Of a stretch of DNA of 64,000 nucleotides, positions 23,790-31,679 are shown piece after piece. Within the stretch, counting starts at the first letter, position 1. Each line of letters begins with the position of its first letter. The notes under the pieces were generated by a model. That model did not search any database, was not told the origin of the DNA, and saw only the letters and a list, made by a program, of their open reading frames with translations. A program made the translations under genes and the position numbers. Source of the DNA: JAAYZQ01 sp034428935 (GTDB taxonomy: Bacteria; Chloroflexota; Anaerolineae; JAAYZQ01); contig DAOUHB010000155.1 of NCBI GenBank assembly GCA_034428935.1, positions 45,542 through 109,541 of the forward strand, in the 5' to 3' direction.

Positions 23790-23981
23790 TTTGTGCCTGT
23801 CGATGAGGGCCTCCAGTCACACCTCGACCGTGCTGTAGCTCGTGAGCCCTGAAAACCGAGCAGTGCCCCAGCCTGTATTCACGGGCAGCAACCTGTGCCG
23901 CGACTACCAGCAGAAGTGGCACCCATTACTGCCCGGGGGCAGCTTCAGGTATTGCCGGAGTTAAACCTTCAAGCGAGAGCT

Positions 23982-24010
23982 ATTGTACCATGTTTCAGAG
24001 GAAAAGTCAA
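23982..24010 (-). promoter_or_regulatory. Sigma70-type promoter of the FG-GAP/kinase/regulator operon
   Basis: TTGACT, 17-nt spacer, TACAAT on the minus strand; transcription would start near 23975. Confidence 0.7.
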
Positions 24011-24109
24011 CGAGCGAATTGGCCCAGCGGCCGGTGCACGGCGCGTGGCTGCCGTCGCCGGGCCTGGCATGCCTCGACGGCGGCCGGAGCGCGCCCCGGG
24101 ATGCGAGCC

Positions 24110-24137
24110 GCAGGGCAGGCCGTGAAGCCTGCCCTGC
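24110..24137 (-). terminator. Perfect hairpin after the DUF4870 gene
   Basis: GCAGGGCAGGC (24110-24120) pairs with 24127-24137 around CGTGAA. It lies 12 bp past the stop at 24150. No U-run on either side. Confidence 0.45.
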
Positions 24138-24149
24138 CACGTCGCGTGC

Positions 24150-24599
24150 CTACTGCGTCTTGACCCAGTTGCCGATGATGGCGTACTCAAAGTCATGGCC
24201 GCCCAGGGTGCGGATCGCGCCCCACAGGCCGTAGAGGATGGTCAGCCCCCAGATACCCAGGGGCACGACCATGATCGCCAGGCCGACCCACATGCCTGCG
24301 GGAGGCGCCGTGTCGTAGAGCCCGGGATTGCCGATGATGGGCACCAGGATCATTGCCGTCCACAGCAGCCCCCAGCAGCACCAGGCCAACATGGTCAGCA
24401 GAAAGGTGGCTACCTGGTAGACCAGGGCTTGCAAGGCCTGGTGGGCCACGTAGGCCGACTTCTGACGCTGCACGACCCAGATGACCAGGGCGGTGACGAT
24501 ACCGCCTATGCCATTGCTAAAGAGGCCCAACAGAATAGAGCCGTGGGCGAGGGCGGCCAGTGCCCTCTCGTTCTGCGTCGTCGTTGCCTGCTCACTCAT
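24150..24599 (-). CDS. DUF4870-type small membrane protein
   Basis: 149 aa. Residues NERALAALAHGSILLGLFSNGIGG and the four membrane segments with a W-V-Q-R-Q-K-S loop fit the DUF4870 (Tic20-like) family, whose function is not known. AAAGGAGGAATCGG precedes the ATG. Last gene of the GntR-slipin-CPBP group; 87 bp separate it from the protease gene. Confidence 0.85.
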   Translation of the reverse strand: MSEQATTTQNERALAALAHGSILLGLFSNGIGGIVTALVIWVVQRQKSAYVAHQALQALVYQVATFLLTMLAWCCWGLLWTAMILVPIIGNPGLYDTAPPAGMWVGLAIMVVPLGIWGLTILYGLWGAIRTLGGHDFEYAIIGNWVKTQ

Positions 24600-24686
24600 C
24601 CGATTCCTCCTTTAAGTCTTTCGCCCGGCAGCCTCCGCTCCAGGAAGGCTGCCGGCGAGCCAACGAGCACCGGAGAGGCCGCGCCG

Positions 24687-25859
24687 TCAGGCCTCTCCTT
24701 CCAAAACCACGGCCGGTCCCTCGTCCATGTCGATGGGGATGGCCACCTGCTCCGCCGTCAGGGGCGAGCGCCAGGTCTTGCGGTCAAACAGGAACAGGCC
24801 GGCGATGACGATGGCCCACACGGCGATGCCATAGAGCCCCGCCCCGAAGGAAAAGACCGGATCGGCCGGCGTGTATACCAGGGCGAGAAAGAACGAAGCG
24901 GCCTGGTTGTTGACGGCGTGCAAAAAGGCCGCCAGCCAGGGGCTGCCCGACTTCAGGACGACATAGCCCAGGAAGAAGGCCAGCCCGGTCGTGTAGAGGG
25001 TCATGATCAGGATGCCCAGGATGGGATAGCCTGGGTAGTTGTGGCCCATGGCAATAATGGGCGCGTGCCACAGACCCCAGATAATGCCCAGGAGCAGCAG
25101 ACCACGCACCTTGCCCATCTTGACCAGCTCGCTCTGCAGGTAGCCCCGCCAGCCATACTCCTCGCCGAAGGAGACGAGCAGGCCGAGGAACGGCCCGAGG
25201 AGCACGGTCTGAACGGCGAGAAGGAGAAACAGCGCGCTGTCGGGTACTGTGGCCAGCGCTTCGGCTTGCCCACCCCCTGCCTGGGTCAGAAACGCGCGGA
25301 TGTCCACCGCCTCGCCGAGGCCCAGGAGGGCATTCAGCGCCGTCATCAGGCCATAGACCAACACCGTCAGGAGGCCAAAGAAGATCCAGTAGCGGACCTT
25401 GCCGCCGGCCAGGCCAACCCGCCGAAAGCTCTCGCGGCCGGCCACCAGGCGCAGCAGGATGGCAATGAGCACACCGGCCAGGCCCAGGCCCAACGTGGCC
25501 AGGCTTGCCACCGAGGTCCAGATGGCGTTGGGCATCAGGTACACCGAGACCGCAAGCCCGATATAGATGAAGGTGTAGAGCAGGTAGAAGTAAAAGAACC
25601 AGCGGGCCGGCCCCTTGAGCCGGTAGAGGGGGCTGTTGCGAAAGATCAGGAGCTGCAGGGCGATGGCCACAGCCGCGGGCAGCAGCATCTGCAACTGGAG
25701 CAGTATCGCGGTGGCCGGATGGTTGCTGTAGCCGATCGTCAGATAGAGCACCAGGTCCAGGAGATAGGTAATGGCAAACGTCAGGCCGACAAAGGCGGCC
25801 ACCTGCCTCCAGTTAGGCTTCAGAGCTCGGTCGTTTTGGTATGCATTCATGCTTTTCAT
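24687..25859 (-). CDS. CPBP-family intramembrane protease (CAAX/Abi type)
   Basis: 390 aa, about eight to nine membrane helices. The conserved catalytic set is present: Glu-Glu-x-x-x-Arg in EEYGWRGYL, His in LWHAPI and His-x-x-x-Asn in LHAVNN. Two starts are possible: ATG 25859, and ATG 25850, which has AAGGATG at a better distance. It begins 5 bp after the slipin stop, so the two are coupled. Family members cleave or modify membrane peptides; the substrate is unknown. Confidence 0.9.
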   Translation of the reverse strand: MKSMNAYQNDRALKPNWRQVAAFVGLTFAITYLLDLVLYLTIGYSNHPATAILLQLQMLLPAAVAIALQLLIFRNSPLYRLKGPARWFFYFYLLYTFIYIGLAVSVYLMPNAIWTSVASLATLGLGLAGVLIAILLRLVAGRESFRRVGLAGGKVRYWIFFGLLTVLVYGLMTALNALLGLGEAVDIRAFLTQAGGGQAEALATVPDSALFLLLAVQTVLLGPFLGLLVSFGEEYGWRGYLQSELVKMGKVRGLLLLGIIWGLWHAPIIAMGHNYPGYPILGILIMTLYTTGLAFFLGYVVLKSGSPWLAAFLHAVNNQAASFFLALVYTPADPVFSFGAGLYGIAVWAIVIAGLFLFDRKTWRSPLTAEQVAIPIDMDEGPAVVLEGEA

Positions 25860-25864
25860 CCTTG

Positions 25865-26863
25865 TCAGTCCTGGTCAGGCCTTGCCGTCCGTGTTGCTCC
25901 GCTGTCGGCGGGCACTACCTCCTGCCCCATGGCAGCCGCCCCCATGATCCCACCCAGGTTCATGGTATCCACCGCGCTGGAGGGCACGATAATCATGGCG
26001 CCCCGTTCCTTCAGTCCTTCGAACAACATGTTCATGGCCCGCAGATGAAGGGCCGTGGGGTTGTTGGCATAGGCCTCGCTGGCCCGCCGGAAGCTCTCGG
26101 CGATCTGCTCTTCGCTCTCGCCCAGGATGACGCGCGCCTGCCGCTCCCGCTCGGCCTGCGCCTGGCGGCTCATGGCATCCTCCAGCGCCTCGGGGATGAT
26201 AATGTCGCGGATCTCGACGCTCTGTACCGTTACCCCCCAGGGCGTAGTCCGCGCGTCAATGATCTTTTGCAGGTCGGTGTCCATCCTGGCCCGGCCCACC
26301 AGGATGTCGGCCAGATCCATCTGGCCAATGATCTCCCGCAGCGCCGTCTGGGCGGCCCAGGCAATGGCGGTGCGATAGTCCTCGACCTCCAGGGAGGCCT
26401 TTTCCGCGTCCCACACCATCCAGAAGAGGACGGCATCGACGTCGACGGGGACCGTGTCCTTGGTGAGCGTCTTCTCGGCGTTGAACGGCGTGACCATGAC
26501 CCGGTGGTCGATCCAGCCTGGAATGTGGTCGACGATGGGCACGATCCAGAACTGGCCCGGTCCCTTGAGGCCGGCGTACCTGCCAAAGCGGAGGACGACG
26601 GCCTTTTCCCATTGATCCGCTATCTTGAGCCCGAAGAGGACATAGAGCCCCGCGAGCGTTCCCAGGCCGATGACAAGCGCCACCCAGCCATCGGACACGC
26701 CCAGGACCTCGCCCAGGAAGATGCCGGCGGCGACCGAGATGGCCAGGATGACGATAAAGATTGTCAGCGAGACGTTGTTGACCATCTTGGCCTGCCGCCT
26801 GGTCTCGTCAGGAGAGGGCTCTTGCGGTTCGGCCTTGTTTCTCTTGAGCGAAAGCCACGACAT
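25865..26863 (-). CDS. Slipin/stomatin-like SPFH protein
   Basis: 332 aa. Two N-terminal hydrophobic segments (about 30-80), then a band-7/SPFH domain (about 83-245) with VVLRFGRYAGLKGPGQFWIVP and VDAVLFWMVWDAEKA, and a helical ERERQARVILGESEEQIAESF stretch that supports oligomers. AAAGGAGAC precedes the ATG. Slipins form membrane microdomain scaffolds and often neighbour membrane proteases; here the protease is of the CPBP type. It follows the GntR gene by 12 bp. Confidence 0.93.
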   Translation of the reverse strand: MSWLSLKRNKAEPQEPSPDETRRQAKMVNNVSLTIFIVILAISVAAGIFLGEVLGVSDGWVALVIGLGTLAGLYVLFGLKIADQWEKAVVLRFGRYAGLKGPGQFWIVPIVDHIPGWIDHRVMVTPFNAEKTLTKDTVPVDVDAVLFWMVWDAEKASLEVEDYRTAIAWAAQTALREIIGQMDLADILVGRARMDTDLQKIIDARTTPWGVTVQSVEIRDIIIPEALEDAMSRQAQAERERQARVILGESEEQIAESFRRASEAYANNPTALHLRAMNMLFEGLKERGAMIIVPSSAVDTMNLGGIMGAAAMGQEVVPADSGATRTARPDQD

Positions 26864-26875
26864 TGTATGTCTCCT

Positions 26876-27259
26876 TTAACTGTTCTCCGCGTGCAACTGC
26901 TCCTGGAAGATGGCTTCGATCTCTTGCTGCTCGTAGCCCAGGGCGCGCGCCTCCTGAACAGCCTGACCGATCATGCCCCGCAGCTTGTCCAGGCGCAGCT
27001 TGCGCAACTGTCCCTCGTCCAGCCGCCGCGTGATATAGGTCCCGCGACCTTGCTGTGTGCTGATGATCCCTTCCTCGTCCAGGATCGAGTAGGCCCGGCC
27101 GACGGTGTTGTAGTTGATGCGCAAGTCCGCTGCCAACTGGCGGATGGTGGGCAACTGCTGCCCCGGCTGCAACTGGCCGGTGACCACCATCTGCTTGATG
27201 CGGTCCACCAACTGCACATAGATGGGCACGCCGCTCTCCAGGTCTATCTGAATCTCCAT
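26876..27259 (-). CDS. GntR-family regulator, YtrA-like
   Basis: 127 aa from ATG 27259 (GGAG upstream; an earlier in-frame start at 27289 is less likely). Winged helix at 8-75 (GVPIYVQLVDRIKQMVVTGQ, LPTIRQLAADLRINYNTVGR), followed by only ~50 helical residues and no large ligand domain, as in the YtrA subgroup. Such proteins usually repress their own operon. The promoter (27298-27325) with a small palindrome at the likely start site fits this. Confidence 0.92.
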   Translation of the reverse strand: MEIQIDLESGVPIYVQLVDRIKQMVVTGQLQPGQQLPTIRQLAADLRINYNTVGRAYSILDEEGIISTQQGRGTYITRRLDEGQLRKLRLDKLRGMIGQAVQEARALGYEQQEIEAIFQEQLHAENS

Positions 27260-27280
27260 ACGCTCCAATCGCAAAAATGT

Positions 27281-27298
27281 TTCAAACAACTAGTTCAA
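27281..27298. promoter_or_regulatory. Candidate GntR operator
   Basis: The 8-nt palindrome AACTAGTT (27288-27295) is flanked by two direct TTCAA copies (27281-27285, 27294-27298). It lies right after the -10 box, over the expected start of transcription, a position suited to repression. Confidence 0.4.
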
Positions 27299-27325
27299 TT
27301 ATATCACTTTCGACAGACAAGTCAA
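27298..27325 (-). promoter_or_regulatory. Sigma70-type promoter of the GntR-slipin operon
   Basis: TTGACT, 16-nt spacer, TATAAT on the minus strand, about 30-40 bp before the GntR start. Confidence 0.75.
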
Positions 27326-27477
27326 GGGCGGGATCTGCCAGGAACCTGACGCGGACGTGACATTGCTGCCCTGTCGGGACGAGGAGCTGCGACGTCTTCC
27401 GCGGACGCGCAAGGAGCCAAAGCGTCTGCCGCCAGCCCGAGGATGCGGAGAGGGGCCTATGCTGCGGCGTTTGCTGC

Positions 27478-29025
27478 TCAGTCGAACGCGTCGCGGTTGA
27501 CGAGGAACCAGAAGATGATCAGTGCCTGAACGACAAAGCCCGCTACCAGCCCGCCGAGGAGCGGCAGCGGAAGGCCGCTGAAGCCGCTGCTGCCCGCTGC
27601 CCCGCGCATGAGGCCCGTGGTGGCGGCCACCTGCACCAGGCCGGCGATGAAGGCAAGGGTCGAGAGCACGATGACGGCGATCCTGGCCCAGTTCTTGAGC
27701 ATCCAGAGCCCGATGCCGATGGCAAGGTTGATCAACCCGGACACCAGCGAGACGCCGATGGAGACTTGCACATAGGGAGCGAACTGGTCCAGGTCGACGA
27801 GGCCCGCCATGCTCTGCTCCAGGAGAGCTTGCTGGAATGCCTGGCGCCCGCTGGCATAGAGGGCGCCCAGGGCAAGGGCACCCAGGATGCCCAGCAGCGC
27901 GCCCACGATCACCAGCACAGCATAGATCGTGACACAGCCCGGACGCCTTCCCGGGTGCGGCCGGTGGGCGGCCCCGGCATCCCTCGCAGGAATGGCCCCC
28001 ATCTGTGCCAGATTGGCTTGCGCCGCCCTTCTCACGTCCGAGTCGCCTGGCGCCAGTTGAACCGCCCGGCGGTAGTGGGCCACGGCTGCATCCCGGTCGC
28101 CCAGCTTCTGGAGGGCATCACCCATGAGCAAGACGGCGTGCGGATCGATGGGCTGCTTGCGCAGCAAGGGATGGAGCCGGCTCACAGCTTTCTGGGCGTC
28201 CCCCGCTTCCATCTCCAGCCGTGCCAGCTCGCGGGTGACGGCCGGGTCCTGGCTGCCCAGCTCCTCCGCCTTCTGGTACAGCGTCAGGGCCCTGGCCGGC
28301 TCGCCGTGTTGGCGATAGACCGCGCCCAGGCGGGCATAGAGGCTGGGGTCGTCAGGGGCGACTTCCAGGGCACGTTCGTAGGTGGCGATGGCCCGGCTGC
28401 GGAGGCCGGCTTCTTCGTACAGGGCGCCCACCTCGGCCAGCGCTGAAGCGTCGTCGGCAGCTTCCGCCTCGACCCGGGTCAGGGCCTCCTGAGCCCGCTC
28501 TGCCGCGTGATGTTCCAGGTAGCGGCGTGCCATCCCCAGATGATAGGCAGGGCCCTGGCGGAAATCGCCCAGTGTCTCGCCGCAGTGGGGGCAGGCTGAC
28601 TCCTCCACGCCGGCATACTCGCCACACGCGGGACAGGCGACGATGAGGGGCAGATTGCACTGCGGGCAAACCGAGGATGAGGCGCGAACGCCCGCGCCGC
28701 AGCGAGGGCAGCGATCCTCCTCGGGTACGGGCTCGGGTGCGGGCTCGGGGCTCGATGCCTCAAATGGGGGGCTGGACTGGCGGAGCCACTCGAGGCCGGC
28801 CCGGGCACGGCCATTGTCCGGATTGATGGCCAGCACGTTCTCCAGGCAGATCTCTCGCTCTTCGTTCGAGTCTACCACAGCGCTCAGCCAGAGCCAGGCC
28901 TGTTCGTTCCGTTCGTCGAGCTTGACGACCTGGAGCAGGGCCTCCCTGGCCTCCTCTTTGCGGCCGGCTTTGGCCGAAGCGATCCCTCTTCGCAGCAACT
29001 CTGCTGGTTGGCTCTCGTCGCTCAT
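27478..29025 (-). CDS. TPR and zinc-ribbon membrane protein
   Basis: 515 aa. N-terminal TPR-like helices (1-85), a double zinc ribbon (about 104-150: CPRCGAGV, CPQCNLPL, CPACGEYA, CPHCGE), about five TPR units (155-335), then four membrane helices (about 360-510). GAGGAGGAGATGCC precedes the ATG. Transcribed from a promoter at 29114-29142. It stands alone between the GntR operon and the divergent sigma gene. Probably a scaffold; no enzymatic motif seen. Confidence 0.8.
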   Translation of the reverse strand: MSDESQPAELLRRGIASAKAGRKEEAREALLQVVKLDERNEQAWLWLSAVVDSNEEREICLENVLAINPDNGRARAGLEWLRQSSPPFEASSPEPAPEPVPEEDRCPRCGAGVRASSSVCPQCNLPLIVACPACGEYAGVEESACPHCGETLGDFRQGPAYHLGMARRYLEHHAAERAQEALTRVEAEAADDASALAEVGALYEEAGLRSRAIATYERALEVAPDDPSLYARLGAVYRQHGEPARALTLYQKAEELGSQDPAVTRELARLEMEAGDAQKAVSRLHPLLRKQPIDPHAVLLMGDALQKLGDRDAAVAHYRRAVQLAPGDSDVRRAAQANLAQMGAIPARDAGAAHRPHPGRRPGCVTIYAVLVIVGALLGILGALALGALYASGRQAFQQALLEQSMAGLVDLDQFAPYVQVSIGVSLVSGLINLAIGIGLWMLKNWARIAVIVLSTLAFIAGLVQVAATTGLMRGAAGSSGFSGLPLPLLGGLVAGFVVQALIIFWFLVNRDAFD

Positions 29026-29113
29026 GAGGCATCTCCTCCTCGCTCACTCTACGGGTTGCAACCACCCTGGCATCGCCGCCCGCCTCACTGACCTTGCAGG
29101 TTGTCCAGGCTCT

Positions 29114-29142
29114 ATTCTACCACAGTGGCCCCATCCCGGCAA
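29114..29142 (-). promoter_or_regulatory. Promoter of the TPR/zinc-ribbon gene
   Basis: TTGCCG, 17-nt spacer, TAGAAT on the minus strand, about 90 bp before the start. Confidence 0.5.
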
Positions 29143-29197
29143 ACAGCGACGTGGCAGGTTTAGGCGGGTCACACCGGCCTTCCGCGCCTCGGCCAGT

Positions 29198-29226
29198 TTG
29201 ACAATCGTCTGTGTGTTTGTTATACT
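29198..29226 (+). promoter_or_regulatory. Strong sigma70-type promoter upstream of the second sigma gene
   Basis: TTGACA (perfect -35), 17-nt spacer, TATACT. Transcription would start near 29233, some 325 nt before the sigma start codon. Confidence 0.75.
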
Positions 29227-29558
29227 GCATTGGAACGATTCATGGGGAGCAGAGATCCGTCGTCGCCGCTCGAATGGTCATTGGCCAGTGACGTGCTCGG
29301 GTGTCGTCTTCAGGTGGTGATACCAGTGAAGCGGTCGCGAAGGGCAACGGTACACACTCAATCCCCAACGCGCCCGTGTTGGAAGCGGCGAACTCGGTCG
29401 TGTTTGGCGGGTGCTCCCCTGCATCGGGTTGTGGCAGCGTTGCCCCCTATCTCTAGCAACAACTGCCAGCATCGGTACGCCTCTCATCGCCGCCTCGAAA
29501 ACCATCGTGGTAGATCGCTTCTGGCCGTATCTTTTTCCGGTTCTGGGCGGTATACTTC

Positions 29559-30164
29559 ATGAAGAAGCATAGGCAAGACCCAGGCGAGGGCGCGACCGGA
29601 CCTGTGTCGCTGGAGCATGAGGCTTTCCTCGTTGAACGGGCCAGAAAGGGCGATAAGAAGGCGATTGCCGAGTTGTACCGCCTGCACGTCGAGGCGGTCT
29701 ATCGCTATGTCTTGACCCGTGTCAGGGACGAATCCGTCGCCCAGGATCTTACTGCCCAGGTCTTTGTGGGCATGCTGGAAGGCCTGCCCGCGTACGAGTT
29801 CAGGGGAAAACGCTTCCTCTGCTGGCTCTATCGCATCGCCTGTGCCCGAACGGCCGATTACTGGCGGCAGCAGCATCGCCGTCGCGAAGTCCGCCTGGAC
29901 GAGTGCTGGCCTACGAGCCATGCCCTACCCTGGGAGTTGTTGGAGGCGGAGGCAGACTGGGCGACTGCCATCAACCTCCTGGCACAACTGTCGGACGACC
30001 AACAGGACGTACTCATTTTACGCTTTGTCGGCGAAATGAGCCTGGTAGAAGTGGCCGAGACCCTGGCCAAAACCGTGGGGGCCACCAAGGCGCTTCAACA
30101 CCGCGCCCTGGTCAGCCTCAGCCGTCTGCTCGAGAAGCAGAGGGACGATGGTTGCAATGAGTAA
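29559..30164 (+). CDS. ECF-type RNA polymerase sigma factor (second module)
   Basis: 201 aa. Region 2 (about 20-105) with IAELYRLHVEAVYRYVLTRV, DLTAQVFVGML and FLCWLYRIACARTADYWRQQ; region 4 (about 140-195) with LSDDQQDVLILRFVGEMSLVEV and TVGATKALQHRAL. No region 3. The ATG has no obvious Shine-Dalgarno. It overlaps the DUF5667 gene by 8-17 bp, the same arrangement as at 5.8 kb. It may control the Tad-like locus downstream; that is inferred from position. Confidence 0.88.
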   Translation: MKKHRQDPGEGATGPVSLEHEAFLVERARKGDKKAIAELYRLHVEAVYRYVLTRVRDESVAQDLTAQVFVGMLEGLPAYEFRGKRFLCWLYRIACARTADYWRQQHRRREVRLDECWPTSHALPWELLEAEADWATAINLLAQLSDDQQDVLILRFVGEMSLVEVAETLAKTVGATKALQHRALVSLSRLLEKQRDDGCNE

Positions 30165-31389
30165 CGATCTGGCGACTACGCTGGACCAATGCCTGTCCCA
30201 AATAGAATCTGGCAAGGCAAGGATTCGTAGTTGCCTGGTTGCCTATCCTTCTCAAGCGGAGGAGCTGGAGCCCCTGCTCCTGGCCGCCGAGGCTCTGCGG
30301 GCCGGACCAAGGCCTGAGCTTTCGTCCGAAGCAGAGACGCGCATTGCCACCCAGGTCTTTGGCCGCGCCATTGCCGCTCCTCGCCCTGCGCGCCGGGCCG
30401 AAAGGCACGTCCGGTCTCGCCCCAACCGCTCGTGGGCGTTTGCCGCCCTCAGCGCGCTGCTCTTCGTGGCGGTGCTCAGCAGCGCAAGCCTCGCCGCTGC
30501 AGCAACGGGCGCTCTGCCGGGCTCTGCGCTCTATTCCGCCAAGCTGGCTACCGAGGCTGCATGGCTGTGGGTCGTTCCTGCGCGACAGGAGGCCGAGCTG
30601 CACGTGCGTTTTGCCGAGCGCCGCCTCGGAGAAACCGAGGCCCTGGTCGCTCAGAAGGGCGTCATCGAGCCCCAGGTACTGGAGACGATGGCCATGCACG
30701 TGGAAGACGCCCTCCAGGCAGCCCAGGCGTTGCCCGAGGAGCGTGGCGTGCCCGTGCTGGAGGCTCTCGTGGAGTTGAGCGGTAAACAGGAACAGACGCT
30801 CTCCGGATTGATGGGGCGGGTGCGGACCGAGGAGCGGGTACACCTGGAGCAGGCTCTCCAGGTATGCCGACAGCAGGGGCTTCAGGCTCGCGGGGCGGTT
30901 GACGCCTGGGCATCGCCGCTGCCAGGGAAGCAAGGTTCGGGCCTGCCCGCCGCCGAGAACCGGCCGCCGGGCCAGGAAGGGACAGGGCCCGCCCCACAGG
31001 CACCCTCCGAGGAGCAAAGACCGCCCGGTCAGCAGCAGGAACCGCCCGGGCAGGATGAACCGGGTCGAGACCCCGATGAGGGGACCTCCAAAGACGAGAA
31101 GAAGGACAAGGATCAAGACGAGAAAGAGGAGACAGAGGTCGAGGAAGAGGAGCAGCAAGCCGAGGAGGAAGAGAAGGAGGCCGAGGAAGAGGAAAAGGAG
31201 GAGGAAAAGGAAGCGGAAGAGGAAGAGAAGGAAGCCGAGGAAGAGGAAAAGGAGGACGAAAAGGAAGCGGAAGAGGAAGAGAAGGAGGACGAGAAAGAGG
31301 AAAAAGAGGAAGAGAAGGAGGACGAGAAAGAGGAAAAAGAGGACGAGAAAGAAGAGGACAAGGAGGAAAAGGATAAGGACAAGGACTAG
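30148..31389 (+). CDS. DUF5667-type membrane protein with Lys/Glu repeat tail
   Basis: 413 aa. Cytoplasmic N-terminus, one membrane helix (about 96-118), a DUF5667-like helical domain (about 122-245) opening with LPGSALYSAKLATEAAWL and containing AERRL, a Pro/Gln-rich linker, then about 95 residues made almost only of Glu, Lys, Asp and Ala. Start ATG 30148 or ATG 30157; both overlap the sigma stop. Likely sensor or anti-sigma partner of the preceding sigma factor. The tail is encoded by a purine tract with internal near-repeats and is probably unstable in length. Confidence 0.82.
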   Translation: MVAMSNDLATTLDQCLSQIESGKARIRSCLVAYPSQAEELEPLLLAAEALRAGPRPELSSEAETRIATQVFGRAIAAPRPARRAERHVRSRPNRSWAFAALSALLFVAVLSSASLAAAATGALPGSALYSAKLATEAAWLWVVPARQEAELHVRFAERRLGETEALVAQKGVIEPQVLETMAMHVEDALQAAQALPEERGVPVLEALVELSGKQEQTLSGLMGRVRTEERVHLEQALQVCRQQGLQARGAVDAWASPLPGKQGSGLPAAENRPPGQEGTGPAPQAPSEEQRPPGQQQEPPGQDEPGRDPDEGTSKDEKKDKDQDEKEETEVEEEEQQAEEEEKEAEEEEKEEEKEAEEEEKEAEEEEKEDEKEAEEEEKEDEKEEKEEEKEDEKEEKEDEKEEDKEEKDKDKD

Positions 31390-31390
31390 G
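31090..31390 (+). repeat. Polypurine tract encoding the Lys/Glu repeats
   Basis: About 300 bp almost entirely A and G on the plus strand, made of short imperfect units (GAGGAAGAGAAGGA and GACGAGAAAGAGGAAAA recur). Such tracts can form triplex DNA and are prone to slippage. Confidence 0.85.
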
Positions 31391-31408
31391 TACACAAGCG
31401 CTTCCCGA

Positions 31409-31428
31409 CCTGGCGCCGGCCAGGCTTT
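31409..31428 (+). terminator. Terminator candidate after the second DUF5667 gene
   Basis: CCTGGC (31409-31414) pairs with GCCAGG (31419-31424) around GCCG, followed by CTTT. Short stem and short T-run. Confidence 0.4.
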
Positions 31429-31512
31429 GCCCATCCAACAGCAGGGCCGGAATCCAGGAACAGCGTACAAGGAGCGCGGCATAGAAGCCTGCATTACACG
31501 ACAACCTCCCTT

Positions 31513-31566
31513 CTTGAGCCATCTCGAGCGGCAAACCACAAGCTGTAGCCGAGATCGGGCCTCAAG
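31513..31566 (+). other. Imperfect long hairpin upstream of the Tad-like locus
   Basis: CTTGAG (31513-31518) pairs with CTCAAG (31561-31566), and ATCTCG (31521-31526) with CGAGAT (31550-31555), with internal loops. It lies in the 290-bp gap before the first tadE. No riboswitch match; the gap otherwise holds no gene or clear promoter. Confidence 0.4.
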
Positions 31567-31679
31567 GTTACCCCTGGGGGGATTGACGTATCTGTTACGT
31601 TCTATCTAGCACAATCACGACGCGCATAGTCACTGCTGCTCCACGTCGAAACGCGCGGGACAGTAAGGGTAGAGTTCCC

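Larger units (their letters stand above)
23790..24149. other. Intergenic region: promoter, long leader and hairpin
   Basis: 360 bp without a gene. From the promoter at 23982-24010 a leader of ~185 nt runs to the FG-GAP start; it can form several hairpins but matches no riboswitch class I know. A perfect hairpin at 24110-24137 follows the DUF4870 gene. Confidence 0.5.
29026..29558. other. Divergent intergenic region with two promoters and a long leader
   Basis: 533 bp. It carries a minus-strand promoter for the TPR gene and an excellent plus-strand promoter (29198-29226), which gives a ~325-nt leader before the sigma gene. The leader has a weak open frame of 110 codons without a ribosome site, which I do not accept as a gene. 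It may hold a small RNA or regulatory leader; it matches no RNA family I can name (not SRP RNA, RNase P or tmRNA). Confidence 0.5.

Noticed and set aside
23790..23975. Possible cobalamin riboswitch (a GCCACT string)
   Set aside because: The other conserved boxes are missing; the string alone is not evidence.
29230..29562. 110-codon frame in the sigma leader
   Set aside because: No ribosome site, odd composition (many Arg/Ser), and it runs into the sigma start; more likely untranslated.
31113..31382. Ser/Phe-only 89-codon frame opposite the Glu/Lys tail
   Set aside because: Direct complement of the polypurine repeat; low complexity and no start signal.
31400..31679. Possible c-di-GMP riboswitch before the Tad-like locus
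   Set aside because: I looked for the GEMM core and its tetraloop (GNRA); they are not there, only an imperfect hairpin.
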